This document shows positions 1 through 7,385 of a stretch of DNA of 8,985 nt, in pieces. Origin of the DNA: an uncultured Bacteroidales bacterium (GTDB taxonomy: Bacteria > Bacteroidota > Bacteroidia > Bacteroidales > P3). The number at the start of each line of letters is the position of its first letter. Positions within the stretch are counted from its first letter, which is position 1. Under the pieces are notes generated by a model that was given only the letters and a program-made list of their open reading frames with translations, was not told the origin of the DNA and did not search any database. Both the position numbers and the translations under genes were made by a program. The stretch is taken from the NCBI GenBank assembly GCA_947176875.1, contig CAMWSI010000023.1, positions 1 through 8,985 of the forward strand. Reading direction: 5' to 3'.

Positions 1-139
1 TAGCCCAGCCGGTTTCGGGCAACGTCGCGCTATGGCTCAAGACGGTGTCGTGCCCGCAGGCGGAAAAAAACAAAATGGCCATCAAGCCGGGCAGCGCACG
101 GAACAGGATGCCGGTCGGATTATTGTGCGTTCGCATCAT
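1..139 (-). CDS. gldH: GldH-like gliding-motility lipoprotein, N-terminal fragment (runs off left edge)
   Basis: The 46 visible codons encode an N-terminal lipoprotein signal. A short polar/basic start (MMRTHNN) is followed by a hydrophobic stretch at about residues 15-25 and a lipobox-like FSAC, with Cys28 as the probable lipidated residue. After the cysteine the protein reads GHDTVLSHSATLPETGW, which resembles the start of mature GldH proteins (a polar stretch, then LP..GW). GldH is a lipoprotein needed for gliding in Flavobacterium and is also found in many non-gliding Bacteroidota; its exact role is not settled. Two adjacent in-frame ATGs (first bases at 139 and 136) could start it; the upstream one is used here. 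The start lies inside the end of the PSP1 gene (20-base overlap, different frame), which suggests translational coupling. Placement after holB and the PSP1 gene supports GldH, but most of the protein is outside the window, so the family call is inferred from the N-terminus and context. The signal-peptide codons contain a run of seven T. Confidence 0.78.
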   Translation of the reverse strand, partial: MMRTHNNPTGILFRALPGLMAILFFSACGHDTVLSHSATLPETGWA

Positions 140-1655
140 CGGGATTTTTAGGGCGTAAGATGGGTTTGCCGATGGGTTTGGGCGTCCGTTTCTCCGGCTT
201 GGGGGTCGGCTTGTCGGCCGGTTTGGCCTGCACGGGCACGGGCTTGCTCTGTATCGGAAGCGGCTTGCTTTGAACCGGAACGGGTTTGCTTTGAACCGCT
301 GTCGGTTTGCCGCCGCTTTTCGGGTTCTCATTGCGTGGTGTGCCGTTGTTGCCGCCTTGTTTCTTCCGGCGGTTCCCCCGGCCGCCTTTGTTCGGTTTGT
401 CGAAGCGCGTCAGGTCGTCCTGGCCGACGACGTTGGAGAAGTTCACTTCCGGTACCGCTTCCGTCTCAGGGCGGGGTATCTGGAAACCGTCCGGCGTTTC
501 GCCGCGGCGGTTGGCTTCTATCAGAGGGGCGGCCTCGTCCGCGTCCACGTCTATGTAGCGGTTCGGCTCATCTTCGTAAACATAGGTCATCTTGCGGTTC
601 AGGATATCCGTCTTGATGCATTTGGCACGACCTTTTTCGGTTAGAATGGGCGTCCTGGCATCGGGCATGTTTTTCTGCAGGTCGATGTAAGTGTCGTATT
701 CGTAATTGAGACAGCATTTGAGTTTGCTGCACTGGCCGGCCAGCTTCTGCGGATTGAGCGATACCTGCTGTACGCGGGCGGCGTGTGTGCTTACCGACGT
801 GAAGTTGTGCAGGAAAGTCACGCAGCAGAGTTCCCGGCCGCACGAGCCGATGCCGCCGATGTTGCCGGCTTCCTGCCGCGCCCCGATTTGTTTCATCTCG
901 ATGCGCACCTTGAATTCGTCCGCGTAGAGTTTGATCAGTTGGCGGTAATCGACGCGGTCTTCGGCCGTATAATAGAAGATGGCTTTCGTGAAGTCGCCTT
1001 GATATTCCACGTTGTTGATCTTCATGTCCAGACCGAGTTCCGCCGCGATGACGCGGGCGCGTCTCTGCGTCTCCTTCTCGATGCGGATGGTCTCCAGCCA
1101 TTTGTCAAGGTCGTTCGGGCGCGCCTTGCGATAGACTTTTTTAATCTGCGGCGAGAGCGGATCTATGCCTTTGTTTTTGGCTTGAATACGGGCCAGTTCG
1201 CCGCGGAGACAGATAATGCCGATGTCGTGTCCGGAATTGCCTTCAACGGCCACGATGTCGCCGCATTCGAACGTTTCGTTCGTATCGGCCGGCAAACGGA
1301 AAAAGTCTTTGTGCGTGTTCTTGAACCGCACTTCCACCAGGTCGAACGGGTCGGGCGAGGGCAGGTCGCCGAACGTATCGGTCCAGTTGTAGGCGTGCAT
1401 CTGGGCGCAGCAACTCATCTGACGGCGTCGGTCGCCGGGGCGGTCCTGCAGATTGGGCGCATGGGCGCAGCCGCGGCTGTTATAAATGTTCTCCTCAACG
1501 GTTTTGCGCAGAAACACTTCTGTGTCTTCCGTTTCGGATTCGGGTCTGAAATTTTCCTTTTCAAGGCACGTTTTTGCGCCACGGCATAGCTCGAGCGAGC
1601 TCGGCTCTGCCCGTTCGGCTGAATCAAAACGTTCGGGTTCCGTATTCTCAGGCAT
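120..1655 (-). CDS. ricT: PSP1-domain protein, RicT/YaaT family, with Cys-rich N-terminal extension and Pro/Lys repeat tail
   Basis: This 511-residue protein contains a clear PSP1/RicT core at about residues 100-330. Diagnostic stretches are VEVRFKNT (107-114), GDIVAVEGNSGHDIG (132-146), a DFRQL-like DYRQLIK (236-242) and IGARQEAG (257-264). Two cysteine clusters follow, GSCGRELCC (Cys272, 277, 278) and QCSKLKCC (Cys309, 314, 315). In Bacillus the homologue RicT (YaaT) works with RicA and RicF in a complex that carries Fe-S clusters and affects RNA processing and development; neither partner is visible here, so the role in this organism is unknown. Bacillus YaaT is about 275 residues. The extra length here is an N-terminal region of about 95 residues with five cysteines (24, 30, 63, 82, 83) and a C-terminal tail from about 420 that is rich in Gly, Lys, Pro and Gln and includes a heptapeptide repeat. 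The ATG at 1655 overlaps the holB stop by 8 bases and follows an A-rich leader; Met80 and Met86 are later in-frame alternatives. Confidence 0.93.
   Translation of the reverse strand: MPENTEPERFDSAERAEPSSLELCRGAKTCLEKENFRPESETEDTEVFLRKTVEENIYNSRGCAHAPNLQDRPGDRRRQMSCCAQMHAYNWTDTFGDLPSPDPFDLVEVRFKNTHKDFFRLPADTNETFECGDIVAVEGNSGHDIGIICLRGELARIQAKNKGIDPLSPQIKKVYRKARPNDLDKWLETIRIEKETQRRARVIAAELGLDMKINNVEYQGDFTKAIFYYTAEDRVDYRQLIKLYADEFKVRIEMKQIGARQEAGNIGGIGSCGRELCCVTFLHNFTSVSTHAARVQQVSLNPQKLAGQCSKLKCCLNYEYDTYIDLQKNMPDARTPILTEKGRAKCIKTDILNRKMTYVYEDEPNRYIDVDADEAAPLIEANRRGETPDGFQIPRPETEAVPEVNFSNVVGQDDLTRFDKPNKGGRGNRRKKQGGNNGTPRNENPKSGGKPTAVQSKPVPVQSKPLPIQSKPVPVQAKPADKPTPKPEKRTPKPIGKPILRPKNPDDANAQ
220..303 (-). 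repeat. Four tandem 21-bp units encoding a heptapeptide repeat
   Basis: Four head-to-tail 21-base units (220-240, 241-261, 262-282, 283-303) fill this stretch exactly. On the plus strand each starts GG[C/T]TTG, and the two copies at 262-303 share a near-identical first half. Because the unit is a multiple of three it encodes a heptapeptide of the form [S/A]KP[V/L]P[V/I]Q in the low-complexity tail of the PSP1 protein. Copy-number change would keep the reading frame. Copies differ by several bases, so this is a partly decayed minisatellite rather than a recent expansion. Confidence 0.85.
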
Positions 1656-2829
1656 TTTTTTTCTTTTTTTCAGCGGCCATCAACCGGCAAATATGCAGGG
1701 ATGCGTCCGTCATAAGGTTGGGTATATTGGCATTGCGCGCCACAAAGTAAATGGCGTCGTTAATGATTCGGTAATAGACCGGCGCGTTTTCCGCCGTGAT
1801 GAAAGGCGAGAAGTTGCGGATAAAGGCCTGTTGGTCGGCCGGCATATGCGCCATGACGCCGCAGCCTTCGTGGCACAGCAGGCAGAGACGTATTTTCTCC
1901 AAGGCAAAGCGTAGGAACGAGCGCAGGGGTTCGCGTCCCAGCCGTGAGAACTGTTCGCTCAGGTCAAGTAGGTCGGGCACTTCGGCCTTATAGCAGGACC
2001 GCATCCAGTGCGTGAAATAGGCTTCGTGCTGTTCTTCGGCTTCGTGTCCGCGCCAATCGGAGAGCGCGCGGCAGAGGTTGCCGTGGGCCGCTTCGGCCAG
2101 CGGTTGCGCCGCCTCGGGCGTCAGTCCATAGTGTGCCACGAGGCCGGTGCCCAGGTCTTCGGTCGTTAGGGCCGGCACCTGTACGATTTGCGTGCGGGAG
2201 AGAATCGTGGCCGAAATCTGATCGGGGTTCTCGGAAACGAGCAGAAACAGGGTCTGCGGTTCGGGTTCTTCCAGCGTTTTGAGCAGCGTGGACGAAATCG
2301 TGTCGCTGATTTTCTCAGCCATCCACAGGATGACGGTGCGGTAATCCGCTTCGCAGCTTTTGAGCGAGAGTTGTTCGATCAGGGTGTGGCAGTCCCGGAT
2401 ATTGATAATGGCTTGCCGTTGGCCGATGTTCATCGCCTCTATCCATTCGTTGAGGCTGAATTCCATGCGGTTTTTGAGGCCGAATTCGCGCCAGAGCGGC
2501 AGATAATCGGTACTTTGGGCGTCTTTTTTGACCAGTTCGCCTATGTTGTTCGGGAAAAAGAAATGCAGGTCGGGATGGGCGAGCCGCTCGAACTTGACGC
2601 AGGACGGGCATTGGCCGCAGGAATCGGCCGGGAGACCGCCCAAATCGGCGTCGGCCCCCGTCAGTTTGTGCCGGCAATTCAAAAATTGGGCGTATGCCAG
2701 AGCCAACGGCAGTTTCTGGTTGCCTTCCGGTCCGGCGAACAACTGCGTATGCGCGATGCGTCCGGCTTGTGCCGAAGCAATCAACCGCTCTATAAGTGGT
2801 CTCTGTCCTATGATATCGCGAAAACGCAT
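1648..2829 (-). CDS. holB: DNA polymerase III subunit delta' (clamp-loader subunit HolB)
   Basis: From the chosen ATG the protein is 393 residues and begins MRFRDIIGQ, the usual opening of delta'/DnaX-like AAA+ subunits. The P-loop region (GPEGNQK, 33-39) lacks the canonical GxGKT, and the Walker B-like segment (VILWMAEK, 166-173) lacks its acidic residues, so this is a non-hydrolysing delta' type rather than a gamma/tau ATPase. Cys52, Cys71, Cys74 and Cys77 fit the zinc module of the family. LLKTLEEP (182-189) and the sensor-1 SRTQ (211-214; commonly SRC/SRx) are diagnostic. Residues from about 215 on form the lid and C-terminal collar domains. Its role is to help load the sliding clamp onto primed DNA. 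The frame stays open upstream to 2910, but the ATG at 2829 matches the family start and lies just below a good promoter. The gene ends in an A-rich KKKKNA codon run that overlaps the start of the next gene. Confidence 0.94.
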   Translation of the reverse strand: MRFRDIIGQRPLIERLIASAQAGRIAHTQLFAGPEGNQKLPLALAYAQFLNCRHKLTGADADLGGLPADSCGQCPSCVKFERLAHPDLHFFFPNNIGELVKKDAQSTDYLPLWREFGLKNRMEFSLNEWIEAMNIGQRQAIINIRDCHTLIEQLSLKSCEADYRTVILWMAEKISDTISSTLLKTLEEPEPQTLFLLVSENPDQISATILSRTQIVQVPALTTEDLGTGLVAHYGLTPEAAQPLAEAAHGNLCRALSDWRGHEAEEQHEAYFTHWMRSCYKAEVPDLLDLSEQFSRLGREPLRSFLRFALEKIRLCLLCHEGCGVMAHMPADQQAFIRNFSPFITAENAPVYYRIINDAIYFVARNANIPNLMTDASLHICRLMAAEKKKKNA

Positions 2830-2847
2830 CTGTCTTAAATAAACTAG

Positions 2848-2879
2848 CAAATATAGTGAAAGTCGCAAGTCTATGCAAG
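2848..2879 (-). promoter_or_regulatory. Bacteroidetes-type promoter for holB-ricT-gldH
   Basis: Read on the minus strand, TATATTTG (2848-2855) is an exact match to the Bacteroidetes -7 consensus TAnnTTTG. A CTTG (2876-2879) lies 20 bases upstream, at the spacing expected for the -33 TTTG box. The start codon of holB is about 18 bases below the -7 box, which gives a very short leader. This marks holB-ricT-gldH as a transcription unit separate from the patatin gene and supports the ATG at 2829. It has not been tested experimentally. Confidence 0.65.
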
Positions 2880-2913
2880 CCGAACGGATTATTCCAAGAC
2901 CTCGGGACATAAC

Positions 2914-2928
2914 GCCGCCTCAAGCGGC
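2914..2928 (-). other. Small GC hairpin between the patatin gene and holB
   Basis: GCCGC (2914-2918) and GCGGC (2924-2928) form a five-base-pair stem with a five-base loop, 20 bases after the patatin stop codon. No T-tract follows it, so it is a poor intrinsic terminator; it may protect the mRNA end or be chance in G+C-rich DNA. The rest of the 119-base gap holds the holB promoter. Confidence 0.3.
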
Positions 2929-2948
2929 AACGCGCGGGGGCTGTCGGA

Positions 2949-5345
2949 TTACAGCCAGTACATGATGCTGAGCCAGATATTGAACGGGTGGACGTTGGAT
3001 GACTGGAAATGCAAACCGATAGGTCCGATAGGCGTGTTGTAGCTCAGACCGGCCGCGCCGCCATAGATGAATTCGTCAAGATAGATGAGGTCTTTCAGGT
3101 CATATACCGACATACCCGTGTAGCCGCGCAGGGATACATACAGGTTTTTCAGGATTTCCGCCTGCAGGTTCAAGTGCAGGTTCCAGAAATGCTGGCCTTC
3201 GCTCTGGAAGGGCATCAGGCCCGCGAAGTCGGTCTGTTGCACGCCGTTGCGTAAGCCGGTCAGCCCCCCTTGGTAAAACATGTAGGGAATCGGAATCTGT
3301 GAGGTCGTCTTCAGCAGGTTCGTCCCCAACGCGACGCCGGGGTATATGGCAAACCAGCGGACGGGCGAGAACGCGAAGTCGAGATAGGCGCGCGCCGAGA
3401 GAAAACGTTGGGAATAAGGGGCGGAAATGCCTAGGCCGATAGGATAGGAAACCTCTATGTCGGCCTTGATGCCGTGCCGTGGGAAAAAGAGTTGGTCGTA
3501 GCTGTCGTGCAGGAAGAACAGATACGGCATGACGTAGAAAAAGTTGCGTTGGCCGAAATCCGGATCCGAAGCGAACTTCTCTTTGAAATTATGGTAGTTC
3601 AGCCGGATGCCGCCACCCAATATGCTACGTCGCCAGTTCGACTGGCCGTAGAGGCTGATGCGGTGGCCTTGCGACGAAAATTCGCTCGTCGGCGTGTTGG
3701 GCGTACTCCAATTGTGGTAGAGATATTCGCGGTTGATGAAATAGAACTGGTAGGAGGCGCCGAGGGCAGGGCGCCAAAAGGCGTAGTTCTCGTCTTTTTT
3801 CCATTTGGGGGTAAAGAGGAAGTCGGCTTTGACACTCGGGATGCGCGAAAGTTCGCCGTCTATGCTTAAACGGGAGTTCGGGAAGCCGAGGTCGCGGAAC
3901 AGGACGCCGGCCAGCAGGGCGGCCGAGCGTTGGTTGTCGTAACGGAAGCCGAGGCGGAACGCGTTGGTGGGCTTTTCTTCAACCGTGATTTTCAAGACTA
4001 CCTGGTCTTTGTTGTTGGAGTCGGGCAGATAGGTGTAGCGTACGTCGTCGAAGACCAAAGAACCGTATAGCCGTTCCACGCCGCGAACGATATCTTCCTG
4101 TTTGACCCAGGCGTTGTGTTCTATTTGCAGGAACTGATTGGCGAACTGCGGACTGAATTTGGACAGGCCTTCAAAGCGGATTTCCGAGATATAGAACCGA
4201 TCCAGCGGTTTGTGCGGATAGCGTTTCGTCGTGGCGGCCGGTTCGTAGGCGGCCAATGTTTCGGCAATGGCCTTGAATTCGTCGTAGTGGGCGCGGGCGG
4301 CCGCCTCTCCGCGTGCCAGCAACGAATCGGTGGCCGAGAAACTGTAGGTGCCGTAGCCGGTCATGTCCGGGGTAACCAGAATATGGCAGAGGCTCTTGTT
4401 TTGGGCTATTTTCGTCTTGGTATGCATGAAAAGCGACATCTCCAAGACGTTGGCCATATTTTTAAGTTTTTCTTTGCCTTTGTATTGAAATCCGACATCC
4501 ACGCCTATCACGATGTCGGCTCCCATGGCGATCAGTTCCTCTACCGGAAAGTTATTGACCAAGCCGCCGTCCACGAGAATCATCGTGTCTTTTTCCACGG
4601 GGTTGAATACGCCTGGAATGGCCATGCTGGCGCGCATGGCTTCGGCCAGATTGCCGTCTTTGAGTATGACGGGCTGTCCGGAAAGCACGTCGGTGGCGAC
4701 GCAAAGGAACGGAATGTTGAGGTCGTCGAAAGTCTTGGCCTTATAGGCGTTGGTCGTCAGCGTATAGAACAGGTTGTTGATATGTTGGCCTTTGAGGATC
4801 CCGATGGGGAGCAACGAAGAGTGTTGGCTGAACGGTAAGGTAAGCAGGTATTGGTCTGCCGTGCGCTTCTCGGTCAGATAGATGTCCGAGCGGTTGGCTT
4901 TGTCGGAGAGTAGGATTTCCCAATCCGTCGCGCGTAAGATGGAATCCAATTCGGCGGCGGAGTATCCGTAGGCATAGAGTCCGCCGATGATGGAACCCAT
5001 GCTGGTGCCTGCGATATAATCGACAGGAATCCCTAATTCTTCAATGATTTTGAGTGTGCCGACGTGCGCGATGCCTTTGGCGCCGCCGCCACTGAGCACC
5101 ACCCCGACCTTTGGCCGGTTCGGCTTGAGGGGAATGTCTGAAAGCGTTTTGCTTTCACTAGTTTGAGTGGCGTCTGTCTGGGCCATGATGGTTCGGCCGC
5201 CAGGCGGGAACAGACAGCCGCAACCAAGGATGGCGTATAGGAAAAGCCGTACGAAAGAACGCAAAAAGAACCCGATGCCGGAAGTCGGATCGACGGTCGG
5301 CCGCGGATGTGGCGCGGAAAGAGGCGCGTTGGCGAACGGTTTCAT
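2949..5345 (-). CDS. Patatin-like phospholipase fused to POTRA and Omp85-type outer-membrane barrel
   Basis: From the ATG at 5345 the protein is 798 residues. A hydrophobic signal segment lies at about 31-46, with likely cleavage near TIMA/Q (51-56). The patatin domain (about 79-365) has the oxyanion-hole motif GGGAKG (86-91), the nucleophile elbow GTSMG with Ser115, and the dyad aspartate in DGG (Asp259), so all catalytic residues are present. A single POTRA-like domain follows (about 384-460; begins RFYISEIRFEGL). The remainder (about 461-798) is a beta-rich barrel of the BamA/Omp85 type, with alternating strands and an aromatic-rich end (IMYWL). This order matches the PlpD/FplA class, sometimes called type Vd autotransporters: outer-membrane anchored lipases whose patatin domain cleaves phospholipids. 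The substrate cannot be told from sequence. The start is uncertain: the N-terminus before the signal is unusually long, and an in-frame TTG at 5264 would give a compact signal peptide. It lies just below the eno terminator and is probably transcribed separately or by readthrough. Confidence 0.95.
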   Translation of the reverse strand: MKPFANAPLSAPHPRPTVDPTSGIGFFLRSFVRLFLYAILGCGCLFPPGGRTIMAQTDATQTSESKTLSDIPLKPNRPKVGVVLSGGGAKGIAHVGTLKIIEELGIPVDYIAGTSMGSIIGGLYAYGYSAAELDSILRATDWEILLSDKANRSDIYLTEKRTADQYLLTLPFSQHSSLLPIGILKGQHINNLFYTLTTNAYKAKTFDDLNIPFLCVATDVLSGQPVILKDGNLAEAMRASMAIPGVFNPVEKDTMILVDGGLVNNFPVEELIAMGADIVIGVDVGFQYKGKEKLKNMANVLEMSLFMHTKTKIAQNKSLCHILVTPDMTGYGTYSFSATDSLLARGEAAARAHYDEFKAIAETLAAYEPAATTKRYPHKPLDRFYISEIRFEGLSKFSPQFANQFLQIEHNAWVKQEDIVRGVERLYGSLVFDDVRYTYLPDSNNKDQVVLKITVEEKPTNAFRLGFRYDNQRSAALLAGVLFRDLGFPNSRLSIDGELSRIPSVKADFLFTPKWKKDENYAFWRPALGASYQFYFINREYLYHNWSTPNTPTSEFSSQGHRISLYGQSNWRRSILGGGIRLNYHNFKEKFASDPDFGQRNFFYVMPYLFFLHDSYDQLFFPRHGIKADIEVSYPIGLGISAPYSQRFLSARAYLDFAFSPVRWFAIYPGVALGTNLLKTTSQIPIPYMFYQGGLTGLRNGVQQTDFAGLMPFQSEGQHFWNLHLNLQAEILKNLYVSLRGYTGMSVYDLKDLIYLDEFIYGGAAGLSYNTPIGPIGLHFQSSNVHPFNIWLSIMYWL

Positions 5346-5369
5346 GGCGTCAGGCAGTAGGCTAAGATG

Positions 5370-5401
5370 AAAAACGGACCGACGTCGGATGCGCCGGCCC
5401 G
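5370..5401 (-). terminator. Intrinsic terminator after eno
   Basis: On the minus strand the arms CGGGCCGGCG (5401-5392) and CGTCGGTCCG (5384-5375) pair over ten positions, including two G-U pairs, around a seven-base loop (5385-5391). Five T residues follow at once (5374-5370). It begins 25 bases after the eno stop codon and ends 24 bases before the patatin ATG, so it could also act as a leader attenuator for the downstream gene. Confidence 0.8.
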
Positions 5402-5426
5402 TTGTAGCCTTCAAAGGCGTTTGCGT

Positions 5427-6746
<1,320 letters not shown>

Positions 6747-6753
6747 TCAATCG

Positions 6754-6761
6754 TAAATATA
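6754..6761 (-). promoter_or_regulatory. Possible eno promoter -7 box
   Basis: Read on the minus strand, TATATTTA differs from the Bacteroidetes -7 consensus TAnnTTTG only at the last base. It sits about 34 bases above the eno ATG in an A+T-rich gap, just after the rplQ terminator. I see no convincing TTTG at -33: the expected place is T-rich and overlaps the terminator tail. A weaker alternative is TAGCATTG closer to the gene. A promoter is needed somewhere here because the terminator upstream is strong; the exact box is a guess. Confidence 0.42.
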
Positions 6762-6776
6762 ATGTAAGTCTTTTAT

Positions 6777-6814
6777 AAAAAAAAGGGGTTGTCCCAATAA
6801 ATTGGAGCAACCCC
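6777..6814 (-). terminator. Strong intrinsic terminator after rplQ
   Basis: On the minus strand GGGGTTG (6814-6808) pairs fully with CAACCCC (6791-6785). After one C-A mismatch the stem continues for about five more pairs (TCCAA with TTGGG, one G-U) to a small loop near 6799-6802. Eight T residues follow directly (6784-6777). It begins 22 bases after the rplQ stop codon and marks the end of the ribosomal-protein/rpoA operon. Confidence 0.92.
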
Positions 6815-6836
6815 GTATCATCAACCGATAAGACGG

Positions 6837-7358
6837 TTAGGCATTTTCGCCTTCCTTGACTTCCGCAGGGGCCTCCTCCGTTTTCGGTGCTTCGGCGACA
6901 GGAGCCGCCGTTTCAGCCGGTTTGGTTTCGGTTTTCTTGCGACCGCCGGCCCGACGCGTTTTCGTCTTGGCCGTTTCCTTCTTGGCGCTCAACATGGCTT
7001 CGTTGTAATCCACCAATTCGATGAAAGCCATTTCGGCGTTGTCTCCCAAACGGAAACCGAGTTTAAGGATACGCGTATAACCGCCGGGACGCTGGGCGAT
7101 TTTGGGCGAAACTTCGCGGAACAATTCCGTTACCGCCTCCTTGTTCTGCAGGTAACCGAATACGATACGGCGGGAAGCCGTCGTATCTTCTTTGGATTTC
7201 GTCAAAAGCGGTTCCACGTAAACACGCAGGGCTTTCGCTTTGGCCAAAGTGGTCTGGATTCTTTTATGTAAAATCAGCGACGACGCCATGTTGGCTAACA
7301 TTTGACGTCTGTGCGCGTGCGTTCTGCTGAGCTTGTTGAATTTCTTTCCGTGTCTCAT
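6837..7358 (-). CDS. rplQ: 50S ribosomal protein L17 with acidic/Ala-Pro C-terminal tail
   Basis: The 173-residue product has the full L17 fold at residues 1-123, with the diagnostic start [17 protein letters not shown], then [19 protein letters not shown] helices, and [26 protein letters not shown] (92-117). L17 is a large-subunit protein that binds 23S rRNA near the exit-tunnel side of the ribosome. The E. coli protein is 127 residues. Here a tail of about 50 residues is added: first basic ([12 protein letters not shown], 131-142), then rich in Ala, Pro and Glu, ending EVKEGENA. Such tails are common in Bacteroidota L17, so this is probably lineage-typical rather than a fusion. The gene lies 27 bases after rpoA; an AAGGAAA about ten bases before the ATG is the clearest Shine-Dalgarno-like site in the window. 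It is the last gene of its operon. Confidence 0.98.
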   Translation of the reverse strand: MRHGKKFNKLSRTHAHRRQMLANMASSLILHKRIQTTLAKAKALRVYVEPLLTKSKEDTTASRRIVFGYLQNKEAVTELFREVSPKIAQRPGGYTRILKLGFRLGDNAEMAFIELVDYNEAMLSAKKETAKTKTRRAGGRKKTETKPAETAAPVAEAPKTEEAPAEVKEGENA

Positions 7359-7385
7359 AGCTGTAAGTTTCCTTATCTTAAATCC

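Noticed and set aside
783..1589. Plus-strand open frame of 268 codons antisense to the PSP1 gene
   Set aside because: It lies wholly opposite a well-conserved gene, its composition is what reverse reading of G+C-rich codons gives, and it shows no recognisable family or ribosome-binding context.
1586..1606. Cluster of overlapping GAGCTC/CTCGAG palindromes as a possible regulatory or recognition site
   Set aside because: It falls inside the PSP1 coding region encoding EPSSLEL, is very short, and fits chance from Glu, Leu and Ser codons.
2188..2838. Plus-strand open frame of 216 codons antisense to holB
   Set aside because: It is the reverse reading of a clear delta' gene and shows no independent motif or start signal.
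2830..2910. Extended holB start with 27 more residues
   Set aside because: The extension crosses the likely promoter, is not of the family's usual N-terminal type, and MRFRDIIGQ at 2829 is the standard opening.
2914..2928. Intrinsic terminator of the patatin gene
   Set aside because: The stem is only five pairs and no T-tract follows; it is listed only as a weak hairpin.
4116..4838. Plus-strand open frame of 240 codons antisense to the patatin gene
   Set aside because: It is opposite conserved patatin and POTRA coding sequence, with no recognisable domain.
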